A stretch of 64,000 bases of DNA from an uncultured Alphaproteobacteria bacterium (GTDB lineage Bacteria; Pseudomonadota; Alphaproteobacteria; UBA7985): contig CAJQLX010000013.1 of assembly GCA_905479265.1 (NCBI GenBank), forward strand, positions 50,337 through 114,336, given 5' to 3'. The notes beneath the pieces were generated by a model. That model searched no databases, had not been told where the DNA came from, and worked only from the letters and a program-made list of their open reading frames with translations. Positions 34,158 to 41,439 of this stretch are shown here, piece after piece (positions within the stretch are counted from its first letter, which is position 1; the number at the start of each line of letters is the position of its first letter). The translations under genes and the position numbers were made by a program.

Positions 34158-34997
34158 ATGATCGCCAAAGCCCTCACAAACTGGTTTTTCTACGCCCTGC
34201 TCGGCCTCTTCATCATCTTCCTATACGGCCCAATGTTCGGGATTATCCTGCTCAGCTTTCAAGGGCCAGAGGGGGGGCTGACCTTCCCCATGAATGGCAT
34301 GTCGCTGCATTGGATTGGTGACCTGTTCAAAGAACAGCGCGTGGGCGACTTTCAGGGCTCGTTCCTGCGCTCGCTGTCTTTGGGCCTGCTGGTTTCCGTC
34401 CTCACAACCGTATTCTCCTACGCCGCTGGTCTCGCCTTTCGGCGCGGATTTCCCGGGGCTACGTTTCTGTTTTATCTGACAGTGACCAGCCTCATCGTTC
34501 CCTCGATCCTCGTTTCGCTGGGCATCGGCTTGACCTTTTCCCGCCTCGGCTTGGAAACCCATTGGATGACCTCAGCCTTGGGCGCGCACCTGACGTGGAC
34601 CCTGCCCTTTGGCCTGCTCATCATGTTTGCCATCTTCAACCGCTTTGACCCCAGCTACGAAGAAGCCGCCCGCGACCTTGGCGCGTCCTTTTTTCAGGTC
34701 CAGCGGATGGTGGTCATCCCGATGATTGCCCCAAGCCTGATCGGTATCGCCCTTTTTGGCTTTACGCTCAGCTTTGACGAATTCGCCCGAACGCTACTCT
34801 CCGGCGGGGTGAAGAATACCCTGCCGCTGGAAATCTTCGGCATGACCACCACCGTCACCACACCGACGCTCTACGCGCTGGGAACCGTGACAACCGTGGT
34901 GAGCTTTACGGTAATCCTCGTCAGTCTTGCTGTCATCGCCGTCCTCAATCGGCGGTCAGCGGCCAGCAAATCCCACGGGTCGGAGGCAGCGGCGTGA
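34158..34997 (+). CDS. Polyamine-type ABC transporter permease (PotC-like)
   Basis: A 279-residue permease with six predicted membrane segments and the EAA loop 'FDPSYEEAARDLGASFFQVQ'. Length and topology match PotC. It is the second permease of the ABC system, and its stop is overlapped by the GTG start of the following racemase, so an enzyme is coupled to this transporter. Confidence 0.87.
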   Translation: MIAKALTNWFFYALLGLFIIFLYGPMFGIILLSFQGPEGGLTFPMNGMSLHWIGDLFKEQRVGDFQGSFLRSLSLGLLVSVLTTVFSYAAGLAFRRGFPGATFLFYLTVTSLIVPSILVSLGIGLTFSRLGLETHWMTSALGAHLTWTLPFGLLIMFAIFNRFDPSYEEAARDLGASFFQVQRMVVIPMIAPSLIGIALFGFTLSFDEFARTLLSGGVKNTLPLEIFGMTTTVTTPTLYALGTVTTVVSFTVILVSLAVIAVLNRRSAASKSHGSEAAA

Positions 34998-35701
34998 AGA
35001 TCCTGCTCTACAACCCAAACACCACCGTCAGTATGACCGTTGGTTTCACACCCGCAGCGCTGAACGCCGCCGGTCCAGACACCGAAGTCATCGCCGAAAC
35101 CGCTGCCATTGGGCCAGAGTCGATTGAGGGATATTACGACGAAGCTCTCTGCGTCCCGCCCATGCTGCACCGCTTTGCCGATCTGGAGGCTGAGGGCTTT
35201 GATGTCGCGATCATCGCTTGCTTTGATGACACCGGGCTGGATGCGGCTCGTTCCATGCTGTCGCTCCCTGTGCTCGGCCTGTGCCAAAGCGCGGCGCTGA
35301 TCGCGTCGAACGTTTGCGAGCGTGTGGCTGTTGTCACCACCATGCCCCAATCCGTTCCGCCCCTCAGCCGGCTGCTGGGTTCCTACCTTGGGCCCGAGCG
35401 CACAGCGGGCGTTTTTGCCGCTGGAATCCCGGTCCTCGACCTCGAAGACCCCAGCGAGGCGACCCGAAGCCGCCTGTTCAGCAGCTGTGAAAAGGCGCTG
35501 TTGGAGGGCGGCGCTGACGGCTTGATTCTCGGTTGTGCCGGGCTGTCACAGCTGGCCAGCACCATCAGCGAGCGGTTTGGTGTGCCGGTCATAGAACCCA
35601 TCGCCGCTGCCATCAAAATGGCCGAAGCAACCGCCGGTCTGGGCTTAAGAACCAGCAAGTCCGGTGGCTGGACGGCCCCGCGCCCCAAGGTCAGGACATA
35701 A
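34994..35701 (+). CDS. Asp/Glu/hydantoin racemase family protein, second copy
   Basis: A 235-residue racemase-fold protein. Catalytic cysteines lie in 'IIACFDDTGLDAARSM' and 'LILGCAGLSQLAST', and the N-terminus 'ILLYNPNTTVSMT' fits hydantoin racemases. It starts with a GTG that overlaps the upstream permease stop (GTGA) and ends 5 bases before an amino-acid-type permease. Being sandwiched between two transport systems, it may racemise the imported compound. It is clearly divergent from the racemase at 26.8 kb, so it probably has another substrate. Confidence 0.83.
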   Translation: MKILLYNPNTTVSMTVGFTPAALNAAGPDTEVIAETAAIGPESIEGYYDEALCVPPMLHRFADLEAEGFDVAIIACFDDTGLDAARSMLSLPVLGLCQSAALIASNVCERVAVVTTMPQSVPPLSRLLGSYLGPERTAGVFAAGIPVLDLEDPSEATRSRLFSSCEKALLEGGADGLILGCAGLSQLASTISERFGVPVIEPIAAAIKMAEATAGLGLRTSKSGGWTAPRPKVRT

Positions 35702-35706
35702 ACCGC

Positions 35707-36384
35707 ATGGATCTGCGCTTTTTCGAAATTTATCGAAACCCGGAATATCTGATCCTGCTGGGCAAAGGCGCGCTGCTCAGCGCAAGCCTGACCGTTCTCG
35801 CGGCCCTTTTCGGCCTGATCATCGCCTTTGCACTTGCCGCCATTCGCTATGGGCAAGTGCCGGTGCTGAAGTGGATCGCGGCTGCTTATGTCGAGTTCAT
35901 CCGCAACACGCCCCTGATTGTGCAGCTGTTCTTCATCGCTTTTGGCCTGCCGATGCTGCTGGGCTACGAGTGGCCGTTTTGGGCGCATGCGCTGCTCTCG
36001 CTGAGCATCAACTTCTCCGGCTACTTTGCCGAAATCCTGCGTGCAGGCTTAGAAAGCACCGGCAAAGGCCAGCGGGAAGCCGCGCGGGCCTTGGGGCTGA
36101 AACCACCCGTGATCTTCTTTCTGGTCATCACGCCCGTGGCGGTCGCATCCATGTTCGCCAGCCTGAACAGCCAGTTCATTTTCCTGTTCCTGACCACGGG
36201 CATCATCTCGGAAATCGGCGTCGCCGATCTGACGCAATCCGGGCTGTACATCGACAGTCGCACGTTCCGGACTTTCGAAGTCTTTCTGGTCCTGACTGGT
36301 CTCTACATCCTCATCTCCATGCTGTTCAAAACCGCGTTGGCGGTGATTGAGCGCGTGCTGTTTCCGTGGAAGTTTGTGCGATGA
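35707..36384 (+). CDS. Polar amino acid ABC transporter permease (HisM/GltK type)
   Basis: A 225-residue permease of the His/Glu/Gln family. Visible features are 'IRNTPLIVQLFFIAFGLPML' and the EAA loop 'STGKGQREAARALGLKPPVI'. The ATG at 35707 is used; the longer open frame from 35533 lies inside the racemase gene. It overlaps the next permease gene by 4 bases (ATGA). Confidence 0.87.
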   Translation: MDLRFFEIYRNPEYLILLGKGALLSASLTVLAALFGLIIAFALAAIRYGQVPVLKWIAAAYVEFIRNTPLIVQLFFIAFGLPMLLGYEWPFWAHALLSLSINFSGYFAEILRAGLESTGKGQREAARALGLKPPVIFFLVITPVAVASMFASLNSQFIFLFLTTGIISEIGVADLTQSGLYIDSRTFRTFEVFLVLTGLYILISMLFKTALAVIERVLFPWKFVR

Positions 36385-37082
36385 AAGAGGTGCTGGTTGA
36401 CCTGTTGGGCAAGCCCGAGGGCATTGTCCTGTTCCAACTGATTATGGCCGCGCGCTTTACCGTGCTGCTGTCCGCAATGGCGTTCATCGGCGGCGGTATC
36501 GTTGGCGCCATCATCTGTACCGCTCGGGTCAGTCCTGTGAGCTGGATCAGCCGGATTGGCAGCGCGTATGTGTGGTTTTTTCAGTCAACACCCCTGCTGA
36601 TGCTGCTGTTCCTGATCGGTCTGGGCTTGCCAAAGTTCACCGGCTGGGATGTCGATCCGTGGACCGCTGCTGGCCTCTCCCTCACGCTCTATGCCAGCGC
36701 CTATCTCGCTGAAGTCTGGCGCGGTGCCATTGCCACCATCGGCCTGGGACAGTGGGAAGCGGGCCGTGCGCTGGGTCTGACGTTCCTGCGCACGCTGCAA
36801 CTCATCATCTTTCCCCAAGCCCTGCGCGGCGCACTTGCGCCCACCGTGGGGTTCTTGGTCCAAATCATCAAAGGCACGTCACTGGCCTACATCATCGGGT
36901 TCCACGACCTGATGAGTGTGGGCAAGCGATGGGCGAATGCAGCAGTGCCGGGGACAGAGCCGTTTCTGATCTATCCGCTGCTCGCGCTGTTCTACTTCGC
37001 GCTTTGCTTCCCGCTTTCACTCTATTCACGCCGGCTAGAGGCCCGGCTTGGATCGGCAGTTTCAACACCAACAACTGCCTGA
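36381..37082 (+). CDS. Polar amino acid ABC transporter permease (HisQ/GltJ type)
   Basis: A 233-residue permease paired with the preceding one. Typical blocks are 'YVWFFQSTPLLMLLFLIGLG' and the EAA loop 'IGLGQWEAGRALGLTFLRTL'. A HisP/GlnQ-type ATPase gene is not present beside it, so the energising subunit must be encoded elsewhere. Confidence 0.87.
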   Translation: MKEVLVDLLGKPEGIVLFQLIMAARFTVLLSAMAFIGGGIVGAIICTARVSPVSWISRIGSAYVWFFQSTPLLMLLFLIGLGLPKFTGWDVDPWTAAGLSLTLYASAYLAEVWRGAIATIGLGQWEAGRALGLTFLRTLQLIIFPQALRGALAPTVGFLVQIIKGTSLAYIIGFHDLMSVGKRWANAAVPGTEPFLIYPLLALFYFALCFPLSLYSRRLEARLGSAVSTPTTA

Positions 37083-37126
37083 TTACCTCGACTTGAGATC
37101 GTCATCAAAACAAAGGAACTGACATC

Positions 37127-37909
37127 ATGAAATCCCTAAAACTTTTTGTCGCTGGTCTGGCGCTGAGTTTCAGTGCCACCACCGTTGCTCAGGCTGAGCT
37201 CACCGATATTCTCAGCTCCGGCACCGTAAAAATTGCCATTCCAGAAAACTTTGCGCCCTTTGGCTCCTTGGGCATCGAAGGGGAGTACGTCGGCTACGAC
37301 GTTGACGTCGCCAAGCTGATTGCTGCCGATCTCGGCGTTGAGCTGGAGCTGGTCCCCGTGACATCCAAGCAGCGCATTCCGTTCTTGGAAACCGACAAGG
37401 TTGATCTGGTCATCGCGACCATGGGTGCGAACCCAGGCCGCGCCAAGTCGATTTGGTTCTCAGCGGCCTACGCCCCGTTTTTCTCCGGCGCTTTTGCCGC
37501 CAGCACGGTTGACGTATCTGGCCCTGAAGACCTCTCCGGCCTCAAGGTTGGTTTGACCGGCGGAACGCTGGAAGACCTCGAGCTGACCGAAAACGCGCCT
37601 GCTGGCACCGAAATCATCCGTTTCGGCGACAACGCGGCAACCCGCGCAGCCTTCCTCTCTGGTCAGATCGACGTTTTGGTGACGGGTAACACGGTTGCTG
37701 CTGGCTTGTCCGAAGAAGACCCATCCTTGGACATTGAAACCAAGTTCATCATCAAGGAATCCCCGGCGTTCATCGGTGTGAAAAAGGGCAACTTTGACCT
37801 GCTTCAGTGGGTCAACGTGTTCATCCTGCACAAGAAGCTCGGCGGCGACCTTAACGAGATGTCCGAAAAGTGGTTGGGCCAGCCTCTGCCACCGCTGCCA
37901 ACGTTCTAA
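37127..37909 (+). CDS. Amino-acid-type periplasmic binding protein (SBP_bac_3)
   Basis: A 260-residue family 3 binding protein. The Sec signal peptide spans residues 1-23 (cleavage after 'TTVAQA'). Conserved blocks are 'YVGYDVDVAKLIAADLGVEL', 'VTSKQRIPFLETDKVDLVIA' and 'GLKVGLTGGTLED'. AAGGA precedes the ATG. It is the last gene of the transport operon, followed by a hairpin at 37934. Ligand is likely an amino acid or derivative. Confidence 0.88.
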   Translation: MKSLKLFVAGLALSFSATTVAQAELTDILSSGTVKIAIPENFAPFGSLGIEGEYVGYDVDVAKLIAADLGVELELVPVTSKQRIPFLETDKVDLVIATMGANPGRAKSIWFSAAYAPFFSGAFAASTVDVSGPEDLSGLKVGLTGGTLEDLELTENAPAGTEIIRFGDNAATRAAFLSGQIDVLVTGNTVAAGLSEEDPSLDIETKFIIKESPAFIGVKKGNFDLLQWVNVFILHKKLGGDLNEMSEKWLGQPLPPLPTF

Positions 37910-37933
37910 TCGACGTTCTGCCTCATAAGACAG

Positions 37934-37957
37934 CGGCGCAGGATGATCCCTGCGCCG
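37934..37957 (+). terminator. Hairpin after the amino-acid binding protein gene
   Basis: CGGCGCAGG (37934-37942) pairs perfectly with CCTGCGCCG (37949-37957) over a 6-base loop, 24 bases after the stop codon, then TTACTTTAA. It has the form of a rho-independent terminator with a weak T-run. Confidence 0.7.
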
Positions 37958-37974
37958 TTACTTTAACCGCTAAA

Positions 37975-38038
37975 AGTAGCGCGTCTATTTAGGACGCCGA
38001 CAGTAACGTGGCTGTTTAGGACGCTGACAGTAGCGTGC
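37975..38038. repeat. 27-bp tandem repeats, possible mobile-element end remnant
   Basis: Two full units (37975-38001, 38002-38028) and a 10-base partial third share AGTARCGYG-x-CTRTTTAGGACGCYGAC. The divergent copies resemble the multiple terminal transposase sites at ends of some IS families, such as IS21-type elements, but no transposase is present. Origin is inference. Confidence 0.6.
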
Positions 38039-38141
38039 AAGCCGATAGCGCGGTCAGGTCTGAGGCGGCCAGAAACGCCCCTCCCCCCTCCCGCGACCCG
38101 CCGCAGGCTGCGAGCTTGTCTAAAACATCATCTGCGGTCAT
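38016..38141 (-). pseudogene. 41-codon open frame coupled to prpD-like gene; possible truncated gene
   Basis: The ATG at 38141 overlaps the stop of the MmgE/PrpD gene (ATGA), the arrangement used for coupled genes in this window. The product (MTADDVLDKLAACGGSREG..., 41 residues) ends at a TAA located inside the 27-bp tandem repeats. It is not recognised. It may be the start of a former downstream operon gene cut by a rearrangement at the repeats, or a chance frame. Confidence 0.35.
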
Positions 38142-39373
38142 GGGACGTTCTGCGCTGCCCGGTACGTGCCGGATTTCGTGTTCCAGCCATGCCCCCCTGC
38201 CAGCTCCACCGAAACCCGTTCCGGTGTCATGGCCAACAACTGGTCAGGCGGCACAGCGGGCAGATCGTAGAGGTCCAGCTCCACCAGCCCACACAAATGT
38301 TGCCGCACAGGGTCGGAGAACTTCTGAATCGTGAAATCTTCTGGCAGAACCTGCCCGTTGAGCAAGCCAACAACCGCGCAGTAAACGGCTGAGAACCGCG
38401 CTTGGTTTGACGTGGTCGGTGCGCCAAAGCCACTGACGCGATGGAAAGGTTCGGGCATCCGCAGCCGGATGCGCTTGATCGCAGCCACGTCGTCAATTTT
38501 ACCGGCCAAAGCAACCGCGCACGGGATGACGCGATGGGTGTAGGAACAGGATGGCCAGAACTTGCGCGCCACGGGAAAGGCCTGTGTTGCCTCCCCCTCC
38601 CGCATGGTTTCGGCCATGGCGTCGAACCCCATCGAAGAGGGCGTGCCATACATCTCCATCAAGCCTTGGGGCGCATCCCAAATATCAATATTTCCCGTCG
38701 CCCCAACGTGCGCCAGCATCCCCGCCCGCAAACCGGCCTCTGCCGCCATGCCAACGTGCAGCGCTTTTGCGTCAAAGCCGAATTGAGACTTCATCCCCGC
38801 TGACGAACTGGTCGCCAGTGTCATGGCGTGCGCCATTTGTGCCGGTTCCAGCCCCAGCAACCGACTGCATGCCGCCGCGACCCCAATCGGCCCCAGCGTC
38901 GCCGTGGCGTGCCAGCCCTTGTCATAGTGGCCATAGCCCAAAGCCGTCCCGATGCGGACAATCGTCTCGAATCCCACCACCCAAGCGTCGCTGATCTGCC
39001 GGATTGAGACATCGTGCAGCTGCGCTAGTGCCAGCAAGGCGCTGAAAATCGGTGCGCTAACGTGGGTGGAACCGGGGATTTCATAATCATCAAAGTCGAT
39101 GGCGTGGGACCGCGTGCCGTTGAGCATGGCAGCACCATAGAGCGACCGCGCCCGGCCACCGCCAATCGGCTGAACCCGTCCTTCGTCCCCCGACGCCTCC
39201 AGCGCTTGCGACATAACCACAGACTGCCGTTCGCCCGCGCCGCTGTGCATACACGCCACGGTATCAATCAGGCTGATCCGGGCCATAGATGCCGCCGTGG
39301 GGGGCTGATAGAGGCTTGGCTGGCACGCCCAGTTCGTCAATCTTTGCTGAAAAGTTTGAGCGCCCCTCGCCAT
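38138..39373 (-). CDS. MmgE/PrpD family protein
   Basis: A 411-residue MmgE/PrpD protein, somewhat shorter than 2-methylcitrate dehydratase PrpD (about 480). Typical segments are 'ISLIDTVACMHSGAGE', 'MLNGTRSHAIDFDDYEIPGSTHVSAPIFSA'-type text ('NGTRSHAIDFDDYE'), and 'FWPSCSYTHRVIPCAVALAG'. Members dehydrate, decarboxylate or epimerise tricarboxylate and dicarboxylate-like substrates (2-methylcitrate, cis-aconitate, iminodisuccinate). It follows the HTD2-type hydratase gene by 14 bases. It is probably the last intact gene of the long minus-strand operon starting at the sugar ABC transporter. Confidence 0.82.
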   Translation of the reverse strand: MARGAQTFQQRLTNWACQPSLYQPPTAASMARISLIDTVACMHSGAGERQSVVMSQALEASGDEGRVQPIGGGRARSLYGAAMLNGTRSHAIDFDDYEIPGSTHVSAPIFSALLALAQLHDVSIRQISDAWVVGFETIVRIGTALGYGHYDKGWHATATLGPIGVAAACSRLLGLEPAQMAHAMTLATSSSAGMKSQFGFDAKALHVGMAAEAGLRAGMLAHVGATGNIDIWDAPQGLMEMYGTPSSMGFDAMAETMREGEATQAFPVARKFWPSCSYTHRVIPCAVALAGKIDDVAAIKRIRLRMPEPFHRVSGFGAPTTSNQARFSAVYCAVVGLLNGQVLPEDFTIQKFSDPVRQHLCGLVELDLYDLPAVPPDQLLAMTPERVSVELAGGHGWNTKSGTYRAAQNVP

Positions 39374-39387
39374 GTCCCTTACCCCGC

Positions 39388-40248
39388 CTAGAACACCGTT
39401 TGCGCCGTCATGGCCAGCGCTCCATCAGCGCGTCGGGCCCACAGCTCGGTCTTGCCCTCGTCGTCGTTCCGGCCTTGGATATGGAACGCCGCCAAGCCGG
39501 ACAGGGGCGCTGTGCCTCTAAAGCTAAAGCTGCGCGGGGTTTGCCCGACGTGGCGCAGGCTCAGATCGACCAGCAGCGTGGCGGTCAGCGGGCCGTGAAA
39601 GACCAAGCCTTCATAGCCCTCAACCCTGCGCGCATAGTCGCTGTCGTAGTGGATCCGATGGCCGTTAAACGTCAGCGCAGAATAGCGAAACAGCATGACT
39701 TCGGAGGGCTGAATTTGCTCAGAAAATGCGGGATCCGCCGGGGCTTGGATCGGGGCTTGGATCGGGGTTGGTGCTGTCCCGCTAGGGTGGAGGTCGGGGT
39801 CGGGGTCGGGGTCGGCGCGGTATACGATATCGTGCTCCTCAACCACGCACAGCCCGCCGTCCTGATGAATCTCATGCGCCACCGTGACGAAGCACAGCGG
39901 ACCAGAGCGCCCTTGCTTTTCCGCGATGTTCTTGATGGTTGAGGTTTTGCTCGCGGCACGCCCAATGATCAGCGGCTGGTGAAACGCAAACCGTCCCCCC
40001 GCCCACATGCGACGCGGCAGGCTGACCGGCGGCAGGAATTCACCCTTGGCCGGATGACCATCGCGGCCCAAAGCCCCCAAGGGCTTCGCTTCGAGGAAAA
40101 ACAGCCAGTGCCAAAGCGGCGGCAGCGCGTCACCGTCGGTCAGCGAGGCTTCGCGGCCCAAAGTCGCTTGCATGAAACGGCAGGGCTGCGCGTGCAAAAC
40201 ATCTGTGCGCTGCTCCGTGCGGCCAATCCAATCGTCCAAACCTGTCAC
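39388..40248 (-). CDS. HTD2/FAS1-type acyl-CoA hydratase (mesaconyl/itaconyl-CoA hydratase-like)
   Basis: A 286-residue double-hotdog MaoC-related hydratase starting with GTG at 40248. The N-terminal half includes 'LPPLWHWLFFLEAKPLGALG' and 'FLPPVSLPRRMWAGGRF', characteristic of mesaconyl-C4-CoA and itaconyl-CoA hydratases. The C-terminal half has 'MLFRYSALTFNGHRIHYDSD' with the catalytic D/H region and 'VFHGPLTATLLVDL'. A low-complexity linker (DPDPDPD... and PIQAPIQAP) joins the halves and is encoded by short DNA repeats. It lies between the PhyH and PrpD genes. Confidence 0.82.
   Translation of the reverse strand: MTGLDDWIGRTEQRTDVLHAQPCRFMQATLGREASLTDGDALPPLWHWLFFLEAKPLGALGRDGHPAKGEFLPPVSLPRRMWAGGRFAFHQPLIIGRAASKTSTIKNIAEKQGRSGPLCFVTVAHEIHQDGGLCVVEEHDIVYRADPDPDPDLHPSGTAPTPIQAPIQAPADPAFSEQIQPSEVMLFRYSALTFNGHRIHYDSDYARRVEGYEGLVFHGPLTATLLVDLSLRHVGQTPRSFSFRGTAPLSGLAAFHIQGRNDDEGKTELWARRADGALAMTAQTVF
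39741..39815. repeat. In-gene microrepeats encoding the hydratase linker
   Basis: Two 12-bp units GGGCTTGGATCG (39741-39764) and four 6-bp units GGTCGG (39792-39815) encode PIQA and DP repeats on the minus strand. Unit lengths are multiples of three, so slippage changes linker length without a frameshift. Confidence 0.8.
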
Positions 40249-40353
40249 GGCGCGTGCGCCTCCGATGCTTTTGCGGTTGTTGGCTCTAGTGTTGTTGCCC
40301 CGCTCAACCGGTTCCGCACCGTCCGCGACAGCAATGTCGCAAAAGCCCGTGGT

Positions 40354-41439
40354 TTAGTCGCGCGCGCCGGTCAATCGCTCCTGATCGGTCGCCGGGGCCA
40401 GCCCGCCGATGGGCGGGTTGGTGTCGAGGTTGAGCGGAAAGGCATAGCCCTCGGCTGTGGACGCAATCACGGCTCGACGCTCCAAATCTGACAGCGCCAC
40501 CGTCGCCAAAGCTGGCTCTACTGCCGCCAGCATCGCGGCGCGATCAACCGTCTCCATCGCGCGGCCAAAGGCTGACGAAACCTGAAACAAATTCACCAGC
40601 CGTTCAACGTCTGGCGTGCGGTTTTCACCAGCAGCGTGGAAGGTCGCAGGGTTGAACCACAGCAAGTCACCCTTGTCCAAAGGCACTTGAACAAACCGTT
40701 CCTCAAACACATCGCGGAAGGCTTGCTCGTGATAGGCGAGATAGCCCAAATCGTACTTTTGACTGTGTGGCAGCAACTTTGTCGGACCGGCTTCGACAGG
40801 GATATCCACGTGCGCAATGGCCCCTTGCAGCGTCAAGGCAGCGGTCAACAGGTGTACATGCAGCGGGAACTGCGCAGACTGGTCCTGCTGCATGAAGCCC
40901 AAATGATAGTCACGGTGCGCGGTCTGCGGCTGACCACCGGGGTGCACCAGATTGACTTGTGCCGTCATCTGGTAACGCGGGCCAAGCCACGCTTCAGACG
41001 CAGCGGCGATCCAAGGATTGGCGTAGTAGCGAATGAAGCTCTCTGGATGCGCTAGGGCGTGCTTCTCCAAACTGTTCCACAGCCGATCATTCAGGCCCGC
41101 AGCCGCGAAGTGATCCCCGCCGCCACCGCTGCCGGCTTTTTCCTGCTCGATCAGGTCAAACAAGACTGCTGAGGCTTCGTCGATAATCGACCCGTCAGGC
41201 GTTGCGCCCTTGATGGCGAAACAGCCCGCGCCGTCCAGCAGCACCGCCGCCCACTCATCCAGCATCTCCGCCCGACCCGGCCCGTTTTCCAAGCGATCGG
41301 CCAAAGCCGCTGCGTCATAGATGGGGACACCCTGCTCAACCGACGCGGCCAAAGCCGGGCGATGGGTGGGTGTGTCGATCACGGTCTTGAACGCATTCAC
41401 GTCCAGTGAAGCTTGGGACAGTCGTTGCGTGTTCATCAT
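40354..41439 (-). CDS. Phytanoyl-CoA dioxygenase (PhyH) family oxygenase
   Basis: A 361-residue PhyH-type Fe(II)/2-oxoglutarate oxygenase, longer than the copy at 2.3 kb. Iron ligands are visible in 'QPQTAHRDYHLGFM' (H-x-D) and the distal histidine in 'FNPATFHAAGENRTPDVERL', followed by a 2-oxoglutarate-binding arginine. The ATG at 41439 overlaps the IlvD stop (ATGA). Position after iolB and an IlvD dehydratase suggests a sugar-acid or cyclitol-linked substrate. Oxidative demethylation of an O-methylated inositol is one untested possibility. Confidence 0.8.
   Translation of the reverse strand: MMNTQRLSQASLDVNAFKTVIDTPTHRPALAASVEQGVPIYDAAALADRLENGPGRAEMLDEWAAVLLDGAGCFAIKGATPDGSIIDEASAVLFDLIEQEKAGSGGGGDHFAAAGLNDRLWNSLEKHALAHPESFIRYYANPWIAAASEAWLGPRYQMTAQVNLVHPGGQPQTAHRDYHLGFMQQDQSAQFPLHVHLLTAALTLQGAIAHVDIPVEAGPTKLLPHSQKYDLGYLAYHEQAFRDVFEERFVQVPLDKGDLLWFNPATFHAAGENRTPDVERLVNLFQVSSAFGRAMETVDRAAMLAAVEPALATVALSDLERRAVIASTAEGYAFPLNLDTNPPIGGLAPATDQERLTGARD

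Noticed and set aside
36381..36514. Minus-strand and alternative-frame ORFs overlapping the transport genes and elsewhere
   Set aside because: They lack ribosome sites and family similarity and mirror codon bias of the real genes on the opposite strand; treated as shadows throughout.
37975..38038. CRISPR-like array
   Set aside because: Units are directly adjacent with no spacers and only two and a half copies.
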